A DNA stretch of 29,266 nucleotides from positions 1-29,266 of the forward strand of contig NWUY0304824503.1 in the NCBI GenBank assembly GCA_004151065.3, read 5' to 3'. The position numbers were made by a program, and so were the translations under genes. Under the pieces are notes generated by a model that searched no databases, was not told the DNA's origin, and was given only the letters and a program-made list of their open reading frames with translations. Below are positions 10,563-19,588 of the stretch, one piece after another. Origin of the DNA: Larix sibirica (Eukaryota > Streptophyta > Pinopsida > Pinales > Pinaceae). Position 1 is the first letter of the stretch; every line of letters begins with the position of its first letter.

Positions 10563-10771
10563 GATCTTTATTGGTTAACCACATCCCTAGGTCTGGTTGG
10601 AGTAAGCAAGCTAGCAAGAAGATCAACGGACAGGTAGCAAGATCTCAACAGGCAAGCAGCAAGATGAATAGAATAGATCAAGTTGGCTCCCGATTAATAC
10701 TACCCTATCTAGGCTACCTATTTTGTTCCCCTAAACTTGGCTGACCGAACGCTAAGGGCCGAATTAGGTCT
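10563..10771. other. No gene seen
   Basis: Words such as agcaag and caggtagcaag repeat loosely at 10600-10670. Nothing else is supported. Confidence 0.4.
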
Positions 10772-11254
10772 TCAGTGATGATAAACACCACAGTAACCCA
10801 GGTGGTTAACCTCGTGAGAGAGGCACTCAACTAACTCGGGATGTAACTCATAGTTCGGTGTGAGCTTATCCCTACCTCGACATGAAGGTGCCTGCATTAC
10901 CCTTGCAATTGTTCCCCTTCGCCATGTTACTTGCTCAGGCATTGAAAGCACCAGTCCCGGCTTATCCACCATAATATCGCGGATACTTCCAGTTTAAGCC
11001 TTCGGATCGAGATCAAGTAGCCTGGGTTGAACTATCGGGTACCCATTGAAGGTGGATTTACCAGCAGCAGTGTATGTTCGAGAGCCATCCGTCTCTACGT
11101 AATCGTTCAAGACTGCTTTCGATTCATTATCAATAACAAGTATTCGATGCATATTCTTATGCTTACCAGATAGCTCGTACTGTTTTGGGAGCAATAAGCG
11201 AACCTTCCCATGCTGCCGAAGCTTAAGAGCATTTCTGATCTTATGGAGACAGAG
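10772..11254 (-). pseudogene. Broken minus-strand frame of about 160 codons
   Basis: One minus frame runs from 11254 to a TGA at 10772-10774 with a single internal stop (TAA, 10994-10996). Both halves read like ordinary protein: the first has KVRLLLPKQYELSGKHKN, HRILVIDNESKAVLNDYVET and STFNGYPIVQPRLLDLD; the second has SIRDIMVDKPGLVLSMPEQV, TWRRGTIARVMQAP and NYELHPELVECLSHEVNHLG. I do not recognise the family. No ATG begins the frame (the first half starts at best with TTG at 11194), so it would be a fragment of a longer gene. It could be chance, given how many frames 29 kb offers. Confidence 0.3.
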
Positions 11255-11700
11255 TCAGCTCTAATCACTATGTTCTCCCAATACTCTTCGCTTAGGTATC
11301 ATATCTCTCGGCACACCGTTCGATTAGATTAGGAAAATGAAAGGTCGAAGGGACGACTGCCTGCCCTAACCCTGATTTCCAAGTGACATGAGCCAAGGAG
11401 CCGAGAGTAGAGGTGTCTTAGGCCTTATAATATTACTTTTTCATAAATATACCTATATTCTTTTTCATAGATAGATCTATGGCACAGGTTCAGTTATTTT
11501 ACTCCACTCCGTGCCTTTTGAAAGAAAAACGAGGTCAGAACTTTTAGCGGTACACCAACCAGGCAAGAAGGTAATTTCTTGCTTGTCCGCTGAAGGGAAG
11601 TCTTTTAATGCCCCATACTATACGAAGTGTTGCTTTAAACTAGTCTATCTCATTTTGGATTCCAAAAAGAAAAAACTATGATGGGCAGGGAAACTAAACT
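11255..11700. other. No gene seen; small AT-rich duplication
   Basis: At about 11435-11480 two units on ctttttcata, a short gap and atctat lie side by side. The rest carries no recognisable gene. Confidence 0.4.
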
Positions 11701-11739
11701 AGTAAGTGTTAACCTCGGACGATTTCTCCTTGTATTATA

Positions 11740-12060
11740 TTATGCAATTTCTCCTGGGGAATAGATTGCATATCCGGGGGTTTCGTTAAGAGCCGGGGAA
11801 TCATCGCTTATTAAGGAGCAACAAGCAATATACACTTTAGCAGCCACCGGGCAGGCACTTTTAGAACCAACATATCCCGGTCCACCTCTCATTGGTCGGC
11901 CGGTCAACCTCGAATTCGGAAATATTGAAATGAATTCGGCCATTACCTTGCGCAAATAGAAACGCTTTCCGAGAGTTTGTAACGGACGTTGTATCCATGA
12001 ATGGAGTTGCTCTACTACTTGATAGATGAATAAGATGATCCTTAGAAGCAAAACGAAAAT
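11740..12060. pseudogene. Region open on both strands, unrecognised
   Basis: The minus strand is open for 103 codons (11740-12051, TTG start; translation includes HSWIQRPLQTLGKRFYLRKV and GRPMRGGPGYVGSKS). The plus strand is open over the left half and reads RAGESSLIKEQQAIYTL, then GPPLIGRPVNLEFGNIEM up to TAG near 11958. I cannot tell which, if either, was coding. I recognise no plant organellar gene. The sequence here lacks the short repeats seen around it, so it may be a fragment of a foreign or former gene. Confidence 0.2.
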
Positions 12061-13040
12061 AGTAACTCTTCCGTCTTCGGTGGCTTAGCGATCATTCCTG
12101 GTTTTTGAGTGAGTGGGGGCCGGCTTTCAATTCAAGATGACGGGCGGGATCGAATCACTGCTAAAGGGTCCCAGAAACTATGTATAGAAGTCTCATATAC
12201 GTCCGTAGCTTTACATTTCACCCACTCGGAACTCCCAAACTTATTCCATTAGATCCGAGTTCTACTGTTATAGCTGCTCTATTTGCCCGAAGTCGTGTGG
12301 ACCAGTACACATGATATTTGTTCAGTGATCTATATTGATTAGTGGGGACGAAGCATAATTGTAAACCTTGTTCATTAAATCGGAAGATGTTCCCACAACT
12401 AATGGATTTGAAACCCCAGCTGAGGTGGGATAAATATATATATGTATGCCTTGTTATGGATTGGGCTGTCTCCTTAGCACGTTCATGGCATTTCTCATCC
12501 CCGACCGCACCGCATTATACTTTTTACCATTCGGGAGCATTCCATCTTCTACTTCACTTATACCCACCCATACCTAGCTTAGTTATCCATACCTGGCTTA
12601 GTTGAGATGCGATAGACGGTAAAGCGGGTGAGGGATAAACCACACTGGGGCAGCCCCGATAGGCCACCCTCTCACTCGTTAATTTACCACCTTGATGGAC
12701 CAGGTTCACATTCTTTCTCTATCATCTGGATACCCCACCTTTGCTTTCTGGATTTACCACTTAAAAGAAGGAAGGACAGGGTCAGGAAATATACATTACC
12801 AGCTACTTCCTATACGGCACCTTTCACTATCGAATTTACCAGTTTCATTTGCTAAGTCCAAGGGCTCCTTTATTGTAAGCCCTTCCATCCGATCCGATTC
12901 CATGCTGTAAGTTTGGTGCATTCCTTCCCCTTCCTAAGTGGGATAAGTGAGGGACGAAGTCTAGGTGGGTAAATAGAACAGGTGGTTACTTCCTGTCTGC
13001 AGTTTGAGTGATTCCAAGTGAAAGAGTTGCCTGCAATACT
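12060..13040. other. Intergenic stretch, no gene recognised
   Basis: Short frames at 12342-12605 and 12628-12910 lack recognisable content. The atttacca(c/g) word recurs at 12682, 12753, 12797 and 12834, giving a pyrimidine-rich, weakly repetitive plus strand. A 19-bp tandem duplication lies at 12568-12605. Confidence 0.45.
12568..12605. repeat. 19-bp tandem duplication
   Basis: Two adjacent units on ccatacct(a/g)gcttagtt. Confidence 0.75.
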
Positions 13041-13053
13041 CCAATCTGGGTGT

Positions 13054-13184
13054 GAAATTCCCCTACTATATATAGGCCCATACAGCCATACCTATATAAC
13101 TGGGTAGGGGTGGCACCATGAAGGAATCAGGCGTCCACTCTCCTCTCTCGTCCATGGTCGAACTCCCCTACTATATATAGGCCC
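13054..13184. repeat. 20-bp direct repeat, 105 bp apart
   Basis: The exact 20-mer cccctactatatataggccc occurs at 13060-13079 and 13165-13184, each preceded by gaa and two to four variable bases. The TATATA core is AT-rich but I see no other promoter sign. Confidence 0.85.
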
Positions 13185-13375
13185 CGATCCCGATCATGCC
13201 AAGTGGATGGAATAGGGAACAGTTGGGACAAGAGAAGTTATCACAATCAAAGCAAGCTGCAAAGGTTCAAGCGTTATCGCTGTTTCGAGCCTCATGGGGG
13301 TAGGTGAATGAGTAACTGTGTTCTGTACTGTTTAGTGTGTTTGCGGGTATCGACGTTAGCACGTTCCTAATCCGG

Positions 13376-13520
13376 GGGGCAGGTGTTAGCTCTTATTCCA
13401 ACAAGGAGGCATTTCCATTAAATCCCAAAAAGTAGCGTTGTCTAAAATAACCCAACCAGTAGGGAGTAGGATCCAACGAATTGCTAAAGCTCTATCCAGG
13501 GAAGGCTATGCTCTTCTTTC
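13376..13520 (+). repeat. Repeat family C, copy 1
   Basis: Runs from (g/t)tagctcttatt through aaggaggca, atcccaa, a second ccaacca(g) block and tttgctaaagctcta to ctatgctctt. The second copy is 13972-14116, about 595 bp downstream in the same orientation. Indels separate the copies, so no common frame exists. Confidence 0.8.
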
Positions 13521-13561
13521 TTTCGTTTTTAGGCCATCCGCTTTTTTATAAATCCTTTGTG

Positions 13562-13691
13562 TTCGTGGGACCTTTTGTAAAGTTAATCCAAGTTATTTGG
13601 AGGTTAATGCCCCCACGTTCCTTTCCTTTCCTTTGTTCGTGGGCAACGCATTTCCTCGCATTCCAGTTATTTGTAGGTGAAAGGCCCCACG
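13562..13691 (+). repeat. 74-bp tandem duplication
   Basis: Unit 1 (13562-13617) and unit 2 (13635-13691) both begin ttcgtggg and end with ccagttattt(g)gaggt-like words and (c)cccacg. The 101-codon frame at 13481-13786 runs over it but has no recognisable domain. Confidence 0.6.
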
Positions 13692-13971
13692 GATTCGCAG
13701 GGCTGTTGGTTCCAGGTCCAAAACCAACCCACCTACATTCGATCCGTTCACCTACCTCACATCTGCCCTACCTCATTCAAAAGTGAAACAAGTTTTATGG
13801 GCCACGGCGATATCCACCCCCCCCACTAGCCAAGATCAGGGGGTAGTGTGGATCCAAAACCATGAAGCGATAGCGCTAAAAACCCATGAGCGTAAGCGAA
13901 TAACTGGTTAGGGATCAATTCCGGCAAGCGGTCTATCTCTCATTCCCAAACCATTCCGGGATCTGGCGGTA

Positions 13972-14116
13972 GCTCTTATTACCCTACCCAAAAAGGAGGC
14001 AGTGATTAATATCCCAACAAGGAGCGGTGGTGTATATTCCCCAACCAGGAGCGGTCTTTCGGATAAAACAAACCATTTGCTAAAGCTCTACCCATGTAAG
14101 CTATGCTCTTATTAGC
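13972..14116 (+). repeat. Repeat family C, copy 2
   Basis: Counterpart of 13376-13520. It contains two internal aaggag(c/g) blocks, of which the second (gagcggtctttcgg) has no clear match in copy 1. Confidence 0.8.
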
Positions 14117-14177
14117 GCTCTGCTCTTTTTCCATTGTTCGTCCCCGTAGGGCATCGGAGTCATGCATTTTATCAGCT

Positions 14178-14910
14178 GAGTGTTCGGCCGCCGGAGGGCA
14201 TCATGCGGCAGTGACTTCCACTACCTAACCCACGGCACGTCCTAATGCGCAGTAAGTTGCCGATGGATATCCCACCCACGAACTCATAACAAAAAGACTC
14301 ACAATCGTCCTAACTCAGCTCAGCTTAGCAGACCGTACCTTAGCAGACCGTACCGTACCTTACCAGACCTGATGTTGTATCCACTCGGCTATCGGAGTTG
14401 CAACTCGTAGTTCTCAACTCGTTCATCAATGGGGGAGGTGTTTTCTATCTTCCTTCCGTGTTCGGCGCCCGGACTCATGCGTATATGTTCAGCCCCAGCC
14501 CGCCACGGCCTCATGGATCAAGTTACAAGAGCTATCCCCACGGCCTTAAGCTGTAAGTTTCCGATGAATATCCCACCCACGTCCTCATCACTAACTGACA
14601 ACCTGACTTACTTCCTCATCTCACTCCTAAGACGTGTTCGCAGTAGAGGTGTTTTCTATCTTCCTTCCGTGTTCGGCCCCGGGATCATGTTGCCGAAGTT
14701 GCCTTTTCCGATGGATATAAATCAAGTTGCGGATGGATTTCCCATGGACTCATAACAAACTGCCTCACTATTGGCCTGACTCACCTCACTGGATAAGACT
14801 TCCCTAATAAGCCCTGCCTTTATAAGACCGTTGTTGACCCTGCCCCGTTGCATGGATCCCGGAATGTCTCACTCGCTATCGGCCTCACTCACCTCACCTC
14901 ATCCTGGGAA
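14178..14910 (+). repeat. Repeat family B array, three or four diverged units
   Basis: Each unit starts with gtgttcggc and ccgg(a/g) (14180, 14458, 14669), continues through an atcatg or catgcg stretch, then ccgatg(g/a)atat-(c)ccac and a tail of actcac, cctgact and cacctca words. A ggaggtgttttctatcttcc block precedes units 2 and 3 (14435, 14648). The 6183-6430 region is a further single copy. A 14-bp unit with cttagcagaccgtac repeats at 14324-14360. Frames over the array are short and have no domains. Confidence 0.75.
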
Positions 14911-15049
14911 CGTGGGAACCTGAACCTGAAGAGCTCTAGTCCCTTCTTCCTGTAGTGATAAGTCTCCATTGCCTGTTGATGATACTGGTAGCTTACCAGC
15001 GAGCAAATCAAATATAGGCACTTACTTCTCGGACTTATTGGAATGATAT
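14911..15049. other. No gene seen
   Basis: No repeat or frame worth naming. Confidence 0.4.
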
Positions 15050-15410
15050 TTGTTGACTAGGGGAACTTACCTCTTGGGAAACTTACCTCTTGGCTATGGA
15101 ATTCCTCTCAGCTATGTCAGTGGGAAAGGTTGCAAGAAGGGCATACCCCACAGAGAGAAACTTCCAGAAATGGCATATTTAAGTAATAAAAAAAATCCAG
15201 TTATGTTCCCCAATGAGTGGTATGGATTCATCGAACCCCTCAAAATGAGGTTGTGACTAAGGAGAAACACAAAATGGGAAAGGTGTTGTGAAATCTGGTG
15301 GTGTCCCTCCCACAACAAACATGGATTCAACTGGTTGTTTATTTAGGGAAAATGGTGATAAGGAAGGATCCACCTCAAATGGAAAAGGTAAACGCAGATA
15401 TGCAATATAA
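15050..15410 (+). pseudogene. Frameshifted coding-like region, unrecognised
   Basis: A 68-codon frame (15050-15256, TTG start) reads GIPLSYVSGKGCKKGIPHRE and NKKNPVMFPNEWYGFIEP. A shifted frame, open from 15261 to TAA at 15408-15410, continues in a similar style: KGVVKSGGVPPTTNMDSTG, FRENGDKEGSTSNGKGKRR, then YAI. The end is the RRYA-like module also found at 2934 and 2991. I recognise no family. The two frames could be one gene broken by an indel near 15257, or chance. Confidence 0.25.
15061..15091. repeat. 15/16-bp tandem duplication
   Basis: gggaacttacctctt is followed directly by gggaaacttacctctt. Confidence 0.8.
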
Positions 15411-15529
15411 TATTATTTGGATTCTTATTCTTTCCCCTGTGTAGAAGTTGTAAACCACCCCATTGGATTGGATTAGTCCCTGAGTATGTTGTGGTTAACG
15501 GTTCCTTCACATGGATCCTTGATATAGGT

Positions 15530-15605
15530 GGACTTGGCGGTTTCCTTAGGCGGCGTACTGGGCGGGCTTGGCAGACGTGTGCTTGTCAGGTGGACTTGGT
15601 GGGTA
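15530..15605. repeat. Degenerate G-rich short repeats
   Basis: ggtggacttggcgg, ggcgggcttggcag and ggtggacttggtgg are spaced 15-50 bp apart. Low-complexity slippage DNA. Confidence 0.5.
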
Positions 15606-15744
15606 TGTGATAACTAGGAGGCCATCTCTTATCGGCCATGGATGGGGACTTTCTCTCCCGGGTAAGATTGAACAGGCATTTAACGGGTTATGTATTTCAC
15701 GGGTACATCTCTAATCGTCTGTTGGTAACTTGGGTTTTCAATCC

Positions 15745-16030
15745 CATGCCATGCCAAGCCCTGTGAGTTTCGATCGGTAGCTCCGCTAGGCTTCATGGTA
15801 ACATTACATAATCTCTCTCGTTCGGTTCATCGTAAAGTGAGCAAGCAGCAATTTAGAAAGAGCAGGTAGGTTCTCCTGTGGCCTTTAGGTTATTTAGCGT
15901 AAGTAATATATCTCTCAACAACAATCTCTCAAGCGGGTAGGCTCCACTGATGGGCTTTCGGTTCACTGTGGACTTGAGGTTCTTCGCTGTGGTCCTTTCG
16001 GTTCACTACCTACCACCTCCTCCCGCATCT
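15745..16030 (+). repeat. Repeat family H, copy 2
   Basis: See 10215-10562 for the shared blocks. This copy is followed by internal repeats: gtaggttctcctgtgg, gtaggctccactgatgg, tttcggttcactgtgg and tttcggttcactacc between 15865 and 16010. Confidence 0.6.
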
Positions 16031-16041
16031 ATCTGTTGGAC

Positions 16042-16095
16042 ATCAATCAAATCAATCCAATCCAATCGTTCTTCCCTTCCCTTCCCTTCCCTTCC
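16042..16095. repeat. Simple repeats: (atcaa/atcca)n and (cttcc)5
   Basis: A degenerate five-base repeat at 16042-16066 is followed by five perfect cttcc units at 16071-16095. Confidence 0.9.
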
Positions 16096-16099
16096 GTCC

Positions 16100-16653
16100 A
16101 ACTAGCTGAAGCATTCCAAGCAGCACCGGTTTAATCAGCACCAATTGAACCAGCATTGAAATTAGCAGTTTAACCAGCGTAATTCCCAGCATTAGAACGA
16201 GTAGCACAAGCACTAGCAGCCCAAGCAGCAATTGTAACCAGCATTGTTCCCAGCATAAGCATAATTAGAAATAGCATTCCCAGGAGCAGCATTCCCTGCA
16301 GCACTAGAACCAGCAGAACTGGAATGATTCCCAGCATTATTCCCAGCATTCCCATGAGCAATTGAAGGAGCAGTTCCAGCAGCACAAGTCGTCCCAACAC
16401 CAGCATTTGGATCAGCAACATTTGAACCAGCACACATATTATTATCTTCATAATTCCTGGCAGCAAAAGTCTTCCCTAAAGCATTTCCAGTAGCAGTTTC
16501 AGGGTAATAATTCCCAGCACCATTTGAACCACCAGAAACCAGGCTAAGCACAGCAGGACATGCAAATCCAAGCGAGCCAGGAACAGCAGCAAAGGCCGGC
16601 AAAGTGGAGACAGACAAGCAGCAGAGCGATACCACCCAGGCTCTGGCAATCAC
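16100..16653 (-). CDS. Asn/Ala/Gly-rich frame, 146 codons plus shifted tail
   Basis: This is the longest open frame in the window: minus strand, GTG at 16651-16653, stop TAG at 16213-16215. The first about 25 residues have a hydrophobic stretch (VVSLCCLSVSTLPAFAA) that looks like a secretion or membrane signal, though the repeat-derived part does not need it. From about residue 40 the protein is built of NAGN, SNGAGNYY, AAGNAAPGN and similar words, on a degenerate aat-gct-ggg triplet theme. The theme continues past the stop in another frame (SNAGNYAG, TANFNAGSIGAD) to about 16125, with two more stops. So the ancestral array was longer and has one frameshift. No domain is recognised. It may be a decaying low-complexity protein or a triplet microsatellite that happens to stay open. 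Confidence 0.3.
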
Positions 16654-16766
16654 CTATACTCCTCTTATTCAATAAACCATCAATGGTAAGGACCAAAAAG
16701 GACCACCACACCCATTTGTTATCTCCCCCCCAGCGCTGCTACCCAACCAAAAATCCATCCTCATCG

Positions 16767-16875
16767 CCAGGTGCATAGTAAGTGAAGCCTTGTTCATGCC
16801 GTCCAATCTATACCTCCGTTTCCGTATCGGCCCTAGTGCCATCGCGTAGGTTGTCTCGTTTTCTGCCCTTGCCAA
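16767..16875 (-). pseudogene. MARAEN-type coding repeat, copy 2
   Basis: Counterpart of 9633-9740. The plus strand carries cgtaggttgtctcgttttct at 16845-16864 (one short block differing at two positions from the other locus) and gtaagtgaagccttgttcat at 16777-16796. A 68-codon minus frame covers it (16669-16875). The spacing between the two conserved blocks is within about 4 bp of that in copy 1. Confidence 0.4.
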
Positions 16876-16879
16876 CGCT

Positions 16880-17195
16880 ATTTAGTGCCATCGTTAATTG
16901 TTTATTATCATCGCCAACGCCAATCACCATCAACATATAACTGGACATGCATCGCTCGCTCGAAGCTCATTGCTCGTACGTATCTAATTGCTCGTCGTGT
17001 AACTTCATGCATAGTGTAGCTCTATGTGTAACCTTCATTGCGTAACCTAATAGTATTGTGTAAACTACCTCATCGTGTCATCATCGTGTGTAACCACATT
17101 TTGTAACTTCTACGTGTATTCTCTAAGTACTCTATGTGTAGCTGTGTGAGAGTAGTCCCCATTTATTATTCCCTGTGGATTATTCCCTGTGAGTA
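16880..17195. repeat. Low-complexity tgtgtaac/catcg region and 14-bp tandem
   Basis: From 16880 to 17150 words such as tcgtgtaac, tgtgtaacc and catcg repeat irregularly. At 17165-17192 two adjacent attattccctgtg(g/a) units occur. No gene is seen. Confidence 0.6.
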
Positions 17196-17488
17196 GGCCC
17201 CTCCCTATGACTGTAGTAAATCCTGTTCTGTATTGATTGGTAAGGCTGTAAACACTCAAGCATTCATTCATTCGTCCTCCGTTGTACCACCCCTCTTTGC
17301 CGATGTGGTCGATTAATAAGTCACTAACCGGTAAAACTTCTGTTGGACCCACCCCTCTGTCCAATCAATCTATCAATCAATGACTGTATCAAGCCCATTC
17401 CATTCCGGTCTCCAATCGGACGGGTTCTACCAGCCTTGCTCGGTTGCTCTCCCAGCAAGCGTCGAAAGCAATCGAAGGCATCCCGCCA

Positions 17489-17700
17489 AACATGGATAAA
17501 CGTCCTGAAAGTGTATAGTTCATAAAAGAAATAGAAAATACAGTTGAATGTGCGGATGATAAATTGAATGTGCCCCCCAAAGTAGCAATTTTATTATATG
17601 AAACTGGCGAATGCGGATGTTTTCTCGAATCGGTATCGAAGCCAAGTAACCGAGCCAAGTATCAAAGCCGAGTAGCCCAACCGTGCATTCCAGCCCACCC
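17489..17700 (+). repeat. Repeat families I and E, second locus
   Basis: Family I (17489-17540) is followed by family E (17637-17690), the order seen at 3098-3655. Between them the plus strand reads ECADDKLNVPPKVAILLYE and TGECGCFLESVSKPSN in one frame after an upstream TAG. This looks coding-like, and the 3.1-kb locus has a loosely similar DDLYDDNTLDPIKGSFLKK in another frame. An ancestral coding unit is possible but not identifiable. Confidence 0.6.
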
Positions 17701-17842
17701 ACCCAGGTAGTAAGAGTAACATTCCTTTGTTCCTTAGCGGTAAGTGAGCTAGAGGTATAGAGACTGCACCATCTTTTGGGTGGATCCCGAGAACATTTTC
17801 TTTCTTTATTGATTGAGTGGTTTATCGACCGCCTACATAGTT

Positions 17843-17962
17843 GGGAGATCAAGTCGAGATGGAAGGAACCATCTTTGGGAAATCAAGTCGAGACCAATTA
17901 GGTCTGAAGGAAGGATATCAAGGATAAACGGAACCATATTTTGGAGATCAAGTCGAGACAGA
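17843..17962. repeat. Tandem repeat around gatcaagtcgaga
   Basis: Copies at 17843-17860, 17877-17895 and 17941-17960. The last two also share the preceding ggaaccat(c/a)tttt-like stretch, which gives a 65-bp unit. Surrounding DNA to 18240 is purine-rich on the plus strand. Confidence 0.8.
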
Positions 17963-18464
17963 TATAAACCCGGCAGAGTAGGAAGGGAGATGTAGAGGAT
18001 CCAAGTGACTGATTGATTGGATCGGACACAGATGTGGGAGTAGGTGGTTGGTCAGAAGGTGATTCGAAGCAGTAAAGGAAAGAGATAAGTCGGAAGGAAG
18101 GTTCAATAAAGGCAAGGGGTAGAGTCGAAGAAGCCGTAAATAGGTCTGTGGCTCCCCTGACCATTAGGAAAGAGGGAATTCTAGATATAAAGACGACTGA
18201 CCAGCAGCCATAGATTTGACCTAGCAAAAAGAAGTACAGGCATACCCAGGGTTATTAAAAAAGGGAGCCATATCTGCTGCTTTATAGACGTAATAACGCT
18301 TTTCCTTTTTTTTTCTATCTAGTTACCAAAAGCTCTATGAGCCTTCCCCTCAAATATAAAATAGAATAATATTATATATAATTCATGACTGAAAGAACTT
18401 AGCGATCGGACAATCCCACCGGTTGGCGGGGTTCAATATTGTAAAAATGAATGACTGAAAAACT
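17963..18464. other. Purine-rich then AT-rich stretch, no gene
   Basis: 17990-18220 is purine-rich on the plus strand, which creates a long Leu/Ser/Phe-rich open frame on the minus strand (17898-18227) that I take as a composition artefact. 18250-18400 is AT-rich. No gene is seen. Confidence 0.5.
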
Positions 18465-18567
18465 AACTGTCTGCACTCAACCCTGTCTCTGAACACGTTC
18501 TGCAAACTGTAATTCGATGGCTATGGGTTCAAACTGTCTGCACTCAACCTTGTCTCTGAACACGTTC
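18465..18567. repeat. 67-bp tandem duplication
   Basis: aactgtctgcactcaacc(c/t), then tgtctctgaacacgttc occurs at 18465-18500 and again at 18532-18567. It is nearly identical over 36 bp, so recent. Confidence 0.9.
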
Positions 18568-18877
18568 CTTCTGCGAGCAATCTTGCAATAGCAGATGAAT
18601 TCATGGGGTGAACGGGTGGGTCAAAAGCATACCTATACCCTCATCCGATTCCCCCCTAATCAGGTTGGTTCGTTCTATCTTGAAGACCTAATCGGCTTCG
18701 CTCCTCGAATACCTAACCTAATAGGGTTCTCTCTCAGACCCATCCAGCCATGGCCATCCACAGTAAATTCTTGATCCTCCTCCAATCTATTCCATTTCAA
18801 TTCAAACACTCCGTGCCTAATTCCCTCTGGGTTGGGCCTGGGCACCTAAATCCTAAAGTAAAGGGGCGAGGTACAAG

Positions 18878-18990
18878 CCTTATCAGATGCGTTGTTTATT
18901 AAAGCGAACTCATTTTTGTCGGTTCTCAGAGGATCCCAACACCGGGGTCTCGAAGTCGCATTTTGCTTTCTGGAACTCAATTTATTGGCT
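18878..18990 (+). repeat. Composite repeat A, modules 2 and 4
   Basis: Module 2 (18878-18920) is followed by module 4 (about 18938-18990: accggggt, tcgaagtcgcatttt, caatttatt). The same module 2 to module 4 order occurs at 20307-20430. Confidence 0.65.
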
Positions 18991-19588
18991 AATAAAAATA
19001 CAAAGTTTGCAACCCCGATCACGATTCATACTCCGACCCCCAACTATCTTAAGATATAGGGTCCCAATTCTCTATAGGTGGGGATTAGGGCCCCGGTTCC
19101 TCACTCACCTACCTACTAACTCACTTACTTGCTGGATGGCGATCCCTATTCTATTCGATTAGGGGAAGGGGGAATAAAGCCCTATTTGTATTCATCACCG
19201 GGCCCAGGTCCAATAGGTTAGGTTTCAAAGCAATTCAATCTTCGATCCCGGCCGATCTTTGTCTTCCAGATCCAGAGGAGTTTTAACCCCTATATAATAG
19301 ATACGGGATATTGCAACGGGGGCCGACTGCATTTCTCTATCCCCGGAGGATCTATATAGAACTGGGGGGCAGCTTTCTATATAAATAAATCTATAGTACC
19401 CCGGCCTAACCACTATCTAGATTTCGTAGTGAACCACTCAATTTCTGTTCCGCTTAAATCGAGGCTATCGAAACCGCATTCATGAGTTCGAGTTACATTC
19501 GATCTTCACTTCATGTTACGTATAGAATCCATTCGATCATGCAATGCCTTACCTTCAGTGTTTCCAAACTCTTTACCCACCTGCAAGA
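18991..19588. other. Intergenic stretch, no gene recognised
   Basis: No short repeats are obvious here, in contrast to the flanks. Frames at 18887-19162 and 19225-19413 have no recognisable content. It could hold a fragment of an organellar spacer that I do not recognise. Confidence 0.35.

Noticed and set aside
12342-12910. Three overlapping short ORFs (87, 75 and 72 codons).
   Set aside because: Pyrimidine-rich, weakly repetitive DNA; His/Pro/Ser-rich translations without a domain.
14140-14910. Frames of the family B array as real genes (108 codons at 14429-14755).
   Set aside because: The frame runs across repeat-unit borders and the same units are read in other frames elsewhere.
16579-16653. 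N-terminal signal peptide of the Asn/Ala/Gly-rich frame.
   Set aside because: The start codon is GTG and the hydrophobic run may be incidental. Kept only as a description, not a feature.
17898-18227. 109-codon minus-strand ORF.
   Set aside because: It lies opposite a purine-rich plus strand containing gaaggaagg words and the gatcaagtcgaga tandem; composition explains it.
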